The position numbers were made by a program, and so were the translations under genes. This document shows, piece after piece, positions 44,139-51,714 of a DNA stretch of 51,714 nt. How positions within the stretch are numbered: position 1 is the stretch's first letter; every line of letters starts with the position of its first letter. Below the pieces are notes generated by a model. It was not told where the DNA came from and searched no databases. It worked only from the letters and a program-made list of their open reading frames with translations. Origin of the DNA: CAZKFG01 sp964551985 (GTDB lineage: Bacteria; Bacillota; Negativicutes; Acidaminococcales; JAISLQ01); the NCBI GenBank assembly GCA_964551985.1, contig CAZKFG010000005.1:1-51714 (forward strand), in the 5' to 3' direction.

Positions 44139-44480
44139 ATGAACAAATCTGAATTAGTTAGTATTGTTGCTGCAAAGGCGGAAATTACCAAAAAGAGTGC
44201 TGACAAAGCTGTAATCGCTGTATTTGAAGCAGTGAAAGATGCTGTTGCTGCTGGTAACAGAGTGCAATTAGCAGGCTTTGGCTCATTTGAAGCTCGCAAA
44301 CGTGCAGCACGCAAAGGTAAAAACCCACAAACAGGCGCAGAAATTACAATTCCTGCTGCAACAGTTCCTGCTTTCAGAGCTGGTAAAGCATTTAAAGAAG
44401 CTACAAACGGCAAGAAAAAAGCTCCAGCTAAAAAAGCTGCTCCAGCTAAAAAAGCTGCCCCTAAAGCTAAAAAGAAATAA
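44139..44480 (+). CDS. HU-family nucleoid protein with lysine/alanine-rich tail
   Basis: The 113-aa DNA-bending protein has the normal 90-residue HU fold: MNKSELVSIVAAKAEITKKS, the core GFGSFEARKRAARKGKNPQTG and the arm ending PAFRAGKAFKEA. About 23 extra residues follow, built of Lys, Ala and Pro (AKKAAPAKKAAPKAKKK). Such histone H1-like tails are known in actinobacterial HupB but are not usual in Firmicutes. GGAGG precedes the ATG, and two terminators follow. Confidence 0.92.
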   Translation: MNKSELVSIVAAKAEITKKSADKAVIAVFEAVKDAVAAGNRVQLAGFGSFEARKRAARKGKNPQTGAEITIPAATVPAFRAGKAFKEATNGKKKAPAKKAAPAKKAAPKAKKK

Positions 44481-44497
44481 TAATTATTGTTTTTTTA

Positions 44498-44524
44498 AAA
44501 ACTCCGCTCTTGTGGCGGAGTTTT
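44498..44524 (+). terminator. Terminator 1 after the HU gene
   Basis: A 10-bp stem AAAACTCCGC/GCGGAGTTTT with a 7-nt loop lies 18 nt past the HU stop. Confidence 0.85.
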
Positions 44525-44533
44525 GCATTTAAA

Positions 44534-44565
44534 AACCACCTCAAAAGAGGTGGTTGGTTTTTTAT
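44534..44565. terminator. Terminator 2, between HU and mscS
   Basis: A 9-bp GC-rich stem AACCACCTC/GAGGTGGTT with AAAA loop is followed by GG and a T run on the plus strand; preceding A residues let it act on the minus strand for mscS too. Confidence 0.8.
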
Positions 44566-44572
44566 AAAATCT

Positions 44573-45640
44573 TTATTTTTTTACATCAAGTAGTGTTTCA
44601 AAATAAATACTTTGGCTGGGAAACGCCATTGAGGCATCATTTTTATCTACAATATCCATAATCGCAAAATTAATTTTCTCTAATACTGACAAGTGACCTG
44701 CGTAGTCTGTCATTATAGTATAAAAAATAATTGTAATATTTAAGCTGCTCGCACCGTAATCGGAAAAAGCGACAAGAATATCACCATCTTCATGGCAAAT
44801 GTCTTCGCAAGTATTTAAAAAAGTTTTTATATCACTAATGCAAGCTTGCAGTTTTTCTTTAGAGGTAGAGTATGTAAGACCGATAGAAAATTTAGCCCTT
44901 CTTTTTGGACGACGTGACATATTTGTTATCGGTAGATTAGCAAGATTAGTATTGGGAACGTGGATAATGCTTTGTTCTACTGTACGTACTCTTGTACTAC
45001 GAAATGTTACATTCTCGACCGATCCTTCAACATCGGCTGCCTTTATATAATCACCGATGGAAAAAGGCTTATCTGTCAAAATGACAAAACCACTAAAGAT
45101 ATTCGCCAAGGAGTCTTTAGATGCCATAGCAAGTGCCAAACCCCCAAGACCAAGACCAGCAACAACGCCACTTATATCGTAGTTCCACTCTTTTGCCAGT
45201 GTCAACAAGCATAAAACTACTACAAGCAAATGTAAAATACTACTAACCAAATTAAGCAGTATCGGGTCTAGCGAAATGCCAATTTTACTAATAAGTTCTT
45301 GCAAGTGCTCTTGCTTATTGTTGCTCAAGCTATATAAAACCGCAAAAAAGGTCAAAATAATACAAGATCTATATAAACGCAAGAAAAATTCCGATGCAAA
45401 TTCGTGGACCGGACTGTTGTAAATCGCAAAATAAATTGCACTAGATAGCAAAACAAAGCTTACAGGACCACGCACAGAAACGGCTATAAGAGCATAAAAT
45501 TTATCAGAGAGCCTGCTTTTAAAATACCTTTGTAAAAAAGGAAAAATAAGCCTTGAAAATGCTTGCTGCACTAGAATTCCCGCAAACAAGATATACATAG
45601 CGTAAAACCAATGTTCTATAATTAAAATGTCTTTCGTCAT
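44573..45640 (-). CDS. MscS-family mechanosensitive channel
   Basis: The 355-aa membrane protein has an N-terminal set of helices (to about residue 150), the pore helix GLGLGGLALAMASKDSLANI with FSGFVILTDKPFSIGDYI after it, and a cytoplasmic beta/alpha vestibule. This is the MscS fold with extra N-terminal helices as in YnaI-type channels. It releases solutes on osmotic downshock, complementing the betaine importer. It is a single gene between terminators. Confidence 0.9.
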   Translation of the reverse strand: MTKDILIIEHWFYAMYILFAGILVQQAFSRLIFPFLQRYFKSRLSDKFYALIAVSVRGPVSFVLLSSAIYFAIYNSPVHEFASEFFLRLYRSCIILTFFAVLYSLSNNKQEHLQELISKIGISLDPILLNLVSSILHLLVVVLCLLTLAKEWNYDISGVVAGLGLGGLALAMASKDSLANIFSGFVILTDKPFSIGDYIKAADVEGSVENVTFRSTRVRTVEQSIIHVPNTNLANLPITNMSRRPKRRAKFSIGLTYSTSKEKLQACISDIKTFLNTCEDICHEDGDILVAFSDYGASSLNITIIFYTIMTDYAGHLSVLEKINFAIMDIVDKNDASMAFPSQSIYFETLLDVKK

Positions 45641-45681
45641 AAAATTGCCTCCGTAAACTGACTATATCATTATTATAATAA

Positions 45682-45717
45682 AAAAGCACACCTTAGACAA
45701 GCTTAAGGTGTGCTTTT
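45682..45717 (-). terminator. Terminator of the M20-yjiH-yjiG operon
   Basis: A 14-bp stem (45682-45695 with 45704-45717) has an 8-nt loop and A/T tracts on both sides, 14 nt past the yjiG stop. Confidence 0.88.
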
Positions 45718-45731
45718 AAAAATAAATTTAA

Positions 45732-46202
45732 TCAGAAAAAGACCAAGACCATTCTAGTTAAAAACATAACTATTACAGCATCGACAATAGGCGCTGCGAG
45801 CATTACAGGATAAAATATTTTACTTGCACCAGAAACCAAAACAATACGTGCAAAGTGCCCGACTAGTGTACCCATAGTAACGCAAGCTGGGAATAAAATT
45901 GTAGCTTGCGCTGCATCTATTTTGCCTTCAGCAAACAAAGTAAACGCCGCCGCACACCCTGCCGCTTTAGCAAAAAACGCAGCAAGTAGTGCTACTATCG
46001 CCTCGCCAGGAAGACCAAAAATCGCCATAACTGGCTGCAAAACTGTACCTATCATCTGCATAAGCCCTGTAATTTTCAAAAATTCAATCAAAGCATACGC
46101 CATAATCATCGCAGGTGCAATCATTTCAGCTCCAATATAAAAGCCTTTTTTCGCACCCTTCATAAACTCTTCAACAATATTTGTATCAGAAGGATTAGCC
46201 AT
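45732..46202 (-). CDS. YjiG-like membrane protein (nucleoside-recognition/Gate domain)
   Basis: The 156-aa protein carries the Gate/SpmB-like fold: KGFYIGAEMIAPAMIMAYAL, MAIFGLPGEAIVALLAAFFA and VGHFARIVLVSG. YjiG occurs with YjiH as a two-part membrane system whose substrate is unknown. Its ATG overlaps the yjiH stop by one base. Confidence 0.82.
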   Translation of the reverse strand: MANPSDTNIVEEFMKGAKKGFYIGAEMIAPAMIMAYALIEFLKITGLMQMIGTVLQPVMAIFGLPGEAIVALLAAFFAKAAGCAAAFTLFAEGKIDAAQATILFPACVTMGTLVGHFARIVLVSGASKIFYPVMLAAPIVDAVIVMFLTRMVLVFF

Positions 46203-46864
46203 TATTTCACACCTCCTGTTATAGGATGTTTCATGCGGTAATATTTAATGTACATTCTAATTAAAACTGCACCAATAACTTTAACCGCAAAAATCAACCC
46301 TATAATCGCCCCAACAGGCAATACAGAAATAGGAATTAGTGGACCACCTGTTCCGAAAGTATTGGTAACAGTCGCAGAACCGGCATACTGATAAGAGACA
46401 AATATTACCCGCTCATCTTCAGTCATCATACCTTCTTCAACCAATCCTTTAGTCATAACAGCTCCGACGTCAGAACTTGTAAAACTACTTACAAAGGCGA
46501 GCCCTGCAACACCAGGAATACCCATAATAGGACGCAAAAACGGACGGAAAACTTTCTCTGCCGCGCGAAGTGCACCAAGTGATTCACATACTTGGATTAG
46601 ACCTAAAGCCAACATTGTTGTTGGAAATAGTGTTAAAGTGAACAAAAATCCGTCTCTGGCACCAAGACCACCGGCACCTGTAAAATTATGTTTACTACCC
46701 GCAATATTACCAAACTTACCAACCAAAGTGCTAAAATCAATCGCTCTCCAAGCAGTTGGACTATCTGCTAATAATCCTGATAAGGATACGCAAAGAAATA
46801 GTAGTGATAGCCAGCCTTTCCAACTAACCTTATACTCATCTTGCTTTTTTTCATTTTCAGCCAA
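46202..46864 (-). CDS. YjiH-like membrane protein (nucleoside-recognition/Gate domain)
   Basis: The 220-aa protein is the partner of the downstream YjiG-like product. Typical segments are FTLTLFPTTMLALGLI, FLRPIMGIPGVAGLAFVSSF, TSSDVGAVMTKGL and FGTGGPLIPISVLPVG. The start is TTG 46864, seven nt after GGGGGAG, and 22 nt after an M20 peptidase gene. This context suggests a role in moving a peptide or N-acyl amino acid, which is inference. Confidence 0.82.
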   Translation of the reverse strand: MAENEKKQDEYKVSWKGWLSLLFLCVSLSGLLADSPTAWRAIDFSTLVGKFGNIAGSKHNFTGAGGLGARDGFLFTLTLFPTTMLALGLIQVCESLGALRAAEKVFRPFLRPIMGIPGVAGLAFVSSFTSSDVGAVMTKGLVEEGMMTEDERVIFVSYQYAGSATVTNTFGTGGPLIPISVLPVGAIIGLIFAVKVIGAVLIRMYIKYYRMKHPITGGVK

Positions 46865-46886
46865 TGTTAGTCTCCCCCTCTTTAAA

Positions 46887-48050
46887 TTATTTTAGCTCAT
46901 CTAAGCTTAAAATCATTGCTGCAAGAAGTTTTGCTCGTTCAAATAGCATTTCAACTTCAGCAAATTCTTCAATACTATGGTTCTTACCACCCTTTACACC
47001 CATAGAGCAAAGAGTAGGAACTCCTGCCATAACAGTATAAGCCGCATCAGAGCCACCGCCTGATGTAATTGGTTTTGGTGTACCAAAGCCATTTTCTTCA
47101 CTTACTTTTACAAGTAAATCAAATAGTTTTTTCACGCCATCTGTTGTTTGCATAGCTTGTATTCCCTGACGGAAACTTACAAGTTCTGTTTTAGTTCCTT
47201 CAATATAAGTTTTAGCTACAACCTTTTCTACCATAGCTTTAAGTTCAGGCACAATCGCAGGGTCTATGTATCTGATATCAACATCTATTTCACAGTAATC
47301 AGGAATAGAATTAAATACTGTACCACCTTTGATAACACCGACATTAAAGGTATATTCTCTTTCCCAGTTGGTCAAATTTTGAATATCAATAATTTTGTGA
47401 GCCATCTCTAAAATAGCACTGCGACCACGTTTAGGGTCATTACCGGCATGAGCGGCAACGCCGTGAACTGCTAGTTTAAAAATCGCCGTTCCCTTACGTC
47501 CGACAACAACAGAATTGTCAACAAAACCTGTTTCGCAATCAAATGCGGCGGCACAACCTGCAACTTCTTTCATAAAAACTTTGTCAGCATCAGAGTTTGG
47601 GTGAGCAATTTCTTCATCACCACAAAAAGAAATTTTTATTGGGCGTTCATTAAAACCTGCTGCTTGCAATGCTTTAGCTGCATAAAGTGCACAAATTATA
47701 CCGCCTTTCATATCAAGTGCACCAGGACCATAGGCTTTACCGTCTTTGATAGTAAACGGTCTTTTGGCAACTTCGCCTAATGGGAACACTGTATCCATAT
47801 GTCCAAATAAAAATGCGCCAGGCTTATTGCCACCTGCTAGTTCGCCAATAACCATATTGCCTGCTTTTTCATACTCTACAATACGAGTTTTGGCACCCAT
47901 AGAATCCAGCTCTTTTTGCACTCTTTTGGCAACAGCGTCAATACCTGCGATATTTTGTGAACCGCTCTCCATGTTGACAATCTCTTCCCAAAGCTTAATC
48001 ATCTCATCTTTTTTGCTGTCAATAAAGTCAAATGCCTTTTGTTTAATCAT
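46887..48050 (-). CDS. M20-family peptidase, glutamate carboxypeptidase (CPG2)-like
   Basis: The 387-aa di-zinc enzyme has the M20 ligands and catalytic residues: His84/Asp86 (FGHMDTVFP), Asp113 (GPGALDMKGG), Glu146-Glu147 (CGDEEIAH), and a late His (KGGKNHSIEEF). A dimerisation lid begins near HGVAAHAGNDPKRGRSAI. CPG2-type enzymes release glutamate from folates or N-acyl/peptidyl glutamates. There is no signal peptide, so it is cytoplasmic. The neighbouring gdh and yjiHG genes fit a glutamate-yielding pathway. Confidence 0.87.
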   Translation of the reverse strand: MIKQKAFDFIDSKKDEMIKLWEEIVNMESGSQNIAGIDAVAKRVQKELDSMGAKTRIVEYEKAGNMVIGELAGGNKPGAFLFGHMDTVFPLGEVAKRPFTIKDGKAYGPGALDMKGGIICALYAAKALQAAGFNERPIKISFCGDEEIAHPNSDADKVFMKEVAGCAAAFDCETGFVDNSVVVGRKGTAIFKLAVHGVAAHAGNDPKRGRSAILEMAHKIIDIQNLTNWEREYTFNVGVIKGGTVFNSIPDYCEIDVDIRYIDPAIVPELKAMVEKVVAKTYIEGTKTELVSFRQGIQAMQTTDGVKKLFDLLVKVSEENGFGTPKPITSGGGSDAAYTVMAGVPTLCSMGVKGGKNHSIEEFAEVEMLFERAKLLAAMILSLDELK

Positions 48051-48087
48051 TTTTTTCCCTCCTAATTAATTAATAAAATATTATGCT

Positions 48088-48140
48088 AAAAACGACTGCT
48101 AATAGCTTGCTTATAAGCAATTCGCCACAACAGTCGTTTT
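48088..48140 (-). terminator. Composite hairpin between gdh and the M20 gene
   Basis: Outer arms AAAACGACTG (48089-48098) and CAGTCGTTTT (48131-48140) enclose an inner palindrome TTGCTTATAAGCAA (48107-48120). A T run follows on the minus strand, so it terminates gdh, possibly with partial readthrough into the M20 operon. Confidence 0.7.
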
Positions 48141-48171
48141 CCCTGCTTTTTTGAAAAAATTTATTACACTA

Positions 48172-49410
48172 TTAACATATACCACGGTATTTCATAGCTT
48201 CAACAATTTTGTTCAAAGCTACAATATAAGCCGCCACGCGCATATCTACACTGTATTTTTTAGATGTTTGGTAAACACTTTCAAACGCTTCTACCATTAT
48301 ACGCTCTTGTCTTTCTTGTACTTCCTGTTCTGTCCAATAGTATCTGTATAGATTTTGTACCCACTCAAAATAACTTACAGTAACACCACCGGAATTTGCC
48401 AAAATATCAGGAATAACCATAACGCCTTTTTTAGCTAAAATTTCATCAGCCATTGGAGTTGTAGGACCGTTAGCACCTTCAGAGATGATTTTTGCTTTGA
48501 TATTGTTTGCATTTTTATCTGTAATTACAAGTTCTAATGCCGATGGCACAAGCACTGTTACATCAAGTTCAAGCAAATCTTCATTACTAATTTCAGATGC
48601 TCCGTCAAAACCTTTTAAAGTCTTTTTGTTTGCCATCATATATTTTTCTGCTTCGTAAGGATTTAATCCTGCTTCTTTATATATGCCGCCTTTAGAGTTG
48701 CTCACAGCCACAATTTTAACACCTAGATCGTATAAAAGTTGAGCTGCAAAGGCACCCACATTACCAAATCCTTGCACTGCACAACTAGCTGTTTTAGGAT
48801 CAATATTTAACTTTTTAAAAGCTTCACGAACTGACACCATAACGCCATAACCCGTAGCCGCCGCACGACCTCTTGAACCACCTAGGCTAATTGGTTTACC
48901 TGTAATAACGCCAGGAACGCCACAACCTCTTAACTTGCTATACTCATCGACCATCCAGCCCATAATTTTAGCGTTAGTGTTAACGTCCGGTGCAGGAACA
49001 TCAGTATACTCACCAATGATAGGAGCAATAGCACGGATATAGTTTCTTGACAATTCTTGTAGTTCTCTTTCAGACAAAGTGGCAGGGTCAACAATAATAC
49101 CACCCTTACCGCCGCCATAAGGCAAGCCTGCAACAGCACATTTGCAAGTCATCCAAAAACTCAAAGTTTTTACTTCATCCATAGTAACATTAGGATGAAA
49201 ACGAATGCCACCTTTAGCAGGACCAACAGCTGTACTGTGTTGAGATCTGTAGCCAGTAAATACCTTTGTTGTACCATTGTCCATTTTAACCGGTATGCTA
49301 ACTTCAAGCACCTTTTCCGGTTGAGAGATAATGCTAGCTGCACTATCGTCTAGTTTCATTGCTTCAATTGCCTTGTTTAAAGGTATTTTTGACATTTCAA
49401 AAATATCCAT
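48172..49410 (-). CDS. gdhA: Glutamate dehydrogenase
   Basis: The 412-aa Glu/Leu/Phe/Val dehydrogenase interconverts glutamate and 2-oxoglutarate plus ammonia. It has TGYRSQHSTAVGPAKGGIRF, the catalytic Lys segment GLPYGGGKGGI, TDVPAPDVNT and the Rossmann glycines in VQGFGNVGAFAA. In glutamate-fermenting anaerobes it starts the hydroxyglutarate pathway. An AAGGAG site precedes the ATG, and a good promoter lies upstream. Confidence 0.93.
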   Translation of the reverse strand: MDIFEMSKIPLNKAIEAMKLDDSAASIISQPEKVLEVSIPVKMDNGTTKVFTGYRSQHSTAVGPAKGGIRFHPNVTMDEVKTLSFWMTCKCAVAGLPYGGGKGGIIVDPATLSERELQELSRNYIRAIAPIIGEYTDVPAPDVNTNAKIMGWMVDEYSKLRGCGVPGVITGKPISLGGSRGRAAATGYGVMVSVREAFKKLNIDPKTASCAVQGFGNVGAFAAQLLYDLGVKIVAVSNSKGGIYKEAGLNPYEAEKYMMANKKTLKGFDGASEISNEDLLELDVTVLVPSALELVITDKNANNIKAKIISEGANGPTTPMADEILAKKGVMVIPDILANSGGVTVSYFEWVQNLYRYYWTEQEVQERQERIMVEAFESVYQTSKKYSVDMRVAAYIVALNKIVEAMKYRGIC

Positions 49411-49440
49411 ATCATCACTCCTTAATTTTATTATAAAACA

Positions 49441-49469
49441 ATAATAATAGTATTTTTATACAAAATCAA
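49441..49469 (-). promoter_or_regulatory. Promoter of gdhA
   Basis: On the minus strand TTGATT (49469-49464) and TATTAT (49446-49441) are spaced by 17 nt, with gdhA starting about 30 nt downstream. Confidence 0.65.
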
Positions 49470-49479
49470 GTAGTTTTTG

Positions 49480-49506
49480 TGTATACATTAATGTTCAATG
49501 TATACA
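49480..49506. promoter_or_regulatory. Inverted repeat at the end of the nitroreductase gene
   Basis: A perfect 10-bp inverted repeat TGTATACATT-N7-AATGTATACA contains the nitroreductase stop codon and lies just upstream of the gdhA -35 box. It may terminate the nitroreductase transcript, or it may be an operator for gdhA. Confidence 0.5.
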
Positions 49507-50300
49507 TTAGTTTCAGGTCGAGCTGGAAGCAGTTTATAATCGTATTTAGAATAGCCAGAAAGCAAGAACCCAACTGCACAAACACCATCTTCTAAAAAAA
49601 GTGTTTCATTGAGCTTTTGCCATTTTTGACTATAACACCAATCGATAAAGCCACCCACGCAAGTTCCAATACCCATACTTTGACCAAGCAGACTTATATA
49701 AGTAAACGCATACGCGCAATTAGTTCTCGCAGTATTTTCCTGCTCATTTTTCGCAACAGCAACAATAAGCGTTGGTGCATCGCGCAAAATCACATCGCGA
49801 CCATCATCAAAAGTTTTTACTACCCCTTTAAAATAATCAGAACCAGGCAAGTTATTGTCAAGACAATACTTCATCCACTCAATAACAGCAAGCTTAATCT
49901 TCTCTAACTTTTCTTTATTATTTATAGCAATATAGCTAATATTTTGCATGTTAGAAGCAATCGGCGCATAACGCGCCGCCTCCAGTAAGCCTTTAATATC
50001 AGCATCAGACAGCGGCTTTTGTTCATAGCAACGAACAGAACGCCGCGCTCTTAAAATGCTTAGCATATCACAAGCGTTTGGCATACTTTGCGCTGCTTCC
50101 TGCACAGCTAGAGAGTTTTTCCTATTATCCATCGCGCCAACAGGGCAAACAGCGGTGCAGTGACCGCAAGCTATACAGCTTCTCCCACCAGCTTTTACGG
50201 GAACGTTATCTCCATTTAAAACGATCAGTCCTGACGGGCAAACATCACTGCAAGCACCACAAGCTATACATTTTTCTACATCTACTGAAAACAATTTCAT
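49488..50300 (-). CDS. Ferredoxin-nitroreductase fusion protein
   Basis: The 270-aa protein has an N-terminal bacterial ferredoxin domain with two [4Fe-4S] motifs (Cys11/14/17/21 and Cys42/45/48/52) and a C-terminal FMN-dependent nitroreductase domain beginning ILRARRSVRCYEQKPLSD. Such fusions are common in anaerobes and probably take electrons from ferredoxin; the acceptor is unknown. It may be co-regulated with gdhA, though a repeat separates them. Confidence 0.9.
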   Translation of the reverse strand: MKLFSVDVEKCIACGACSDVCPSGLIVLNGDNVPVKAGGRSCIACGHCTAVCPVGAMDNRKNSLAVQEAAQSMPNACDMLSILRARRSVRCYEQKPLSDADIKGLLEAARYAPIASNMQNISYIAINNKEKLEKIKLAVIEWMKYCLDNNLPGSDYFKGVVKTFDDGRDVILRDAPTLIVAVAKNEQENTARTNCAYAFTYISLLGQSMGIGTCVGGFIDWCYSQKWQKLNETLFLEDGVCAVGFLLSGYSKYDYKLLPARPETNVYIEH

Positions 50301-50351
50301 AATAACACCTCACTAATAAAATGACATTTAATTTGTATTAATATCCAAAAA

Positions 50352-50386
50352 TTTAGCCCGCTAATACGTCAGCAGGCTAAAAAATA
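50352..50386 (-). terminator. Terminator of the htrA-rlmH transcript
   Basis: TTTAGCC-N-GC (50352-50361) pairs with GC-N-GGCTAAA (50372-50381) around a 10-nt loop, followed on the minus strand by a T run. It begins 7 nt past the rlmH stop. Confidence 0.75.
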
Positions 50387-50387
50387 A

Positions 50388-50867
50388 TCAATTATGATAT
50401 TTTTGCTTGTTGATAATTTTAAATGCTCGGTAAATTTGTTCAACCAAAAGTAACCTTATCATCTGGTGTGTGAAAGTAAAATCTGAAAAGGATAACCTAA
50501 GATTGGCTTTTTCTCTCAAACTATCGTGCAGACCATAAGCGCTGCCTATAACAATCGCCAAATCGCTTTTGCCATTTACAGCATTTTTCTCTAATAAATT
50601 AGCAAACTCTTCTGATGAGAACTTTTTACCGATAACATCAAGTAGTATGACAAAATCATAGCTACAAAGTGCCGGCAAAATTTTCTCTGCTTCTTTTGCT
50701 AAGACTTGCATTTTTTGAGCATCCGAGGGACTATCTGGCATTTTCTCTTCCATATGCTCAATAAAGCTGATTTTAGCAAATGGTTTTAACCGCTTTAAAA
50801 ATTCGTCAATTCCGGCTTTTAAATAACTTTCTTTTATCTTACCGATAGCAATAATATCAATATTCAA
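50388..50867 (-). CDS. rlmH: RlmH, 23S rRNA pseudouridine-1915 N3-methyltransferase
   Basis: This 159-aa SPOUT methyltransferase acts on helix 69 of the assembled ribosome. NIDIIAIGKIKESYLKAGIDEF opens the protein, LLDVIGKKFSSEEFA and IVIGSAYGLHDSL follow, and the knot region ends TFTHQMIRLLLVEQIYRAFKI, all family-typical. The start is TTG 50867, 3 nt after the htrA stop, with the ribosome site inside htrA. htrA-rlmH pairing is common in Firmicutes. Confidence 0.95.
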   Translation of the reverse strand: MNIDIIAIGKIKESYLKAGIDEFLKRLKPFAKISFIEHMEEKMPDSPSDAQKMQVLAKEAEKILPALCSYDFVILLDVIGKKFSSEEFANLLEKNAVNGKSDLAIVIGSAYGLHDSLREKANLRLSFSDFTFTHQMIRLLLVEQIYRAFKIINKQKYHN

Positions 50868-50870
50868 AAA

Positions 50871-51714
50871 CTATTCTCCCTGCGGCATTTGTTCTAACAC
50901 TATTGGTAACAAGATTATTTTACCATCGCGTAAAACTGCAAGCTCTATCTTCTGACCGATAGGTAAAGAATTTAAAACCGCACGCAAATCAAGGACTTTA
51001 TTTACTTCTTTGCCATTGATTGCCTGTATTACATCACCTTGTTGCAAGCCACTTTTTTGTGCTGGACTATTGTCATAAACACGAGCAACCAAAAGACCTT
51101 TATCTATTTTATAGTTAAAATTACGCGCCGCCGACTCTTTATCTAGCAGTGCAATACCAAGATACCCTCTTGTTATCTTCCCTTTTTCAATAAGTTCTTT
51201 GACAATAGGCTTTACAACATTAATCGGAATAGCAAAGCCTATTCCTTCAACGCCTGCGAGTCTAATTTTTATACTGTTGATACCAATTACAAGACCATCG
51301 GCGTTAGCCAGAGCGCCACCTGAATTACCAGGATTTATAGCCGCATCTGTTTGGATAAGTTCAAAACGCTGTTCACCAATATCAAGTGTACGACCTAAAG
51401 CGCTAATTACACCTGCTGTAACACTACCTTTAAGTTCAATCCCTAGAGGATTTCCAATGGCAATCGCAGGTTCACCGACGACAAGTTCATCAGAATTACC
51501 AAACTGCGCAACAGGTAAATCACCTGTTGCATCAATTTTAATCACCGCCAAATCGGTAGTCGGATCTGCACCTAAAATTTTACCAGCAAAACTTCTACCG
51601 TCAGTCAAGCTGACAACAACCTCGCCAGAATTTTCAATAACATGATTGTTAGTAACAATAAGTCCCGATTTATCAAAAATAACCCCAGAGCCACTACCTC
51701 TATCGACCATAACA
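50871..51714 (-). CDS. htrA: HtrA/DegP-family serine protease with PDZ domain (5' end missing)
   Basis: The visible part (281 codons) contains the trypsin-like protease domain and one PDZ domain of an envelope quality-control protease. Counting from the first Met seen (51710), the catalytic triad is His23 (VTNNHVIE), Asp53 (TTDLAVIK) and Ser130 (NPGNSGGAL). The PDZ domain covers roughly the last 95 residues (GLLVARVYDNSPAQKSGL). The frame stays open to the right edge, so the membrane anchor and true start lie outside. It is coupled to rlmH. Confidence 0.93.
   Translation of the reverse strand, partial: VMVDRGSGSGVIFDKSGLIVTNNHVIENSGEVVVSLTDGRSFAGKILGADPTTDLAVIKIDATGDLPVAQFGNSDELVVGEPAIAIGNPLGIELKGSVTAGVISALGRTLDIGEQRFELIQTDAAINPGNSGGALANADGLVIGINSIKIRLAGVEGIGFAIPINVVKPIVKELIEKGKITRGYLGIALLDKESAARNFNYKIDKGLLVARVYDNSPAQKSGLQQGDVIQAINGKEVNKVLDLRAVLNSLPIGQKIELAVLRDGKIILLPIVLEQMPQGE

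Noticed and set aside
1..51714. tRNA, rRNA, insertion sequences, integrases, prophage genes, CRISPR arrays
   Set aside because: None recognised on either strand; flanking repeats and transposase motifs were looked for without success.

Overview
The window is low-GC chromosomal DNA from a Firmicute-type anaerobe. I lean towards a Negativicutes/Acidaminococcaceae-like glutamate fermenter, but that is inference. The support is strong Shine-Dalgarno sites with many TTG/GTG starts, LL-diaminopimelate aminotransferase (DapL), a Gram-positive-type PurF with a cleaved propeptide and Fe-S cysteines, a glutamate dehydrogenase next to an M20 carboxypeptidase and a YjiH/YjiG pair, a BusR-like regulator beside a glycine-betaine importer, and a DUF4127 protein. 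I see no rRNA, tRNA, CRISPR array, transposase or phage gene. TGA is used as a normal stop codon (for example at 12013, 27746 and 50388).

Layout. 1-4602 (minus): purine operon purE-purF-purM-purN-purH, with purH cut by the left edge. 4853-8461 (plus): four tandem secreted MORN-repeat paralogues driven by a good promoter, then a small TIGR04076-like gene interrupted by an in-frame TGA. 8573-10783: a GNAT acetyltransferase, a Vat/XAT acetyltransferase of the streptogramin/chloramphenicol type, and a small membrane protein. 10841-14646 (minus): a glycine-betaine ABC importer and a GntR-RCK_C regulator, with a consensus promoter overlapped by a perfect inverted repeat. 14745-22422: a DUF3781 protein, two multidomain diguanylate cyclases, RsgA, a PUA-like protein and an AraC-GyrI-like regulator. 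22739-24530: three small immunity-like or unknown genes separated by diverged copies of one intergenic promoter/terminator module. 24771-28420: guaA, an HD-domain protein and azlCD. 28501-32938 (minus): a tight five-gene run of HD-GYP, DUF456, glyoxalase-like, 2-hydroxyacid dehydrogenase and CHAD genes.

33117-34320 (plus): an orphan MetQ-type lipoprotein coupled to a FlK-type hotdog thioesterase. 34387-38262: two DUF805 proteins, DUF4127 and dapL. 38329-43177 (minus): zur-znuA-znuC-znuB, apparently continuing into a DUF362 ferredoxin protein and an EamA exporter. 43320-45640: a nicotinamidase, an HU protein with a lysine/alanine tail, and an MscS channel. 45732-49410 (minus): gdh, M20 peptidase, yjiH and yjiG. 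49488-51714 (minus): a ferredoxin-nitroreductase, rlmH and htrA, the last running off the right edge.

Themes. Second-messenger signalling is prominent: two GGDEF proteins and one HD-GYP for c-di-GMP, and a candidate c-di-AMP-responsive regulator for osmolyte uptake. The least ordinary parts are the MORN array with its TGA-interrupted neighbour, the immunity-like genes on duplicated expression modules, the extended Zur operon, the GGDEF protein with its PAS domains on the C-terminal side, and the HU tail. The first 42 bases look unreliable.
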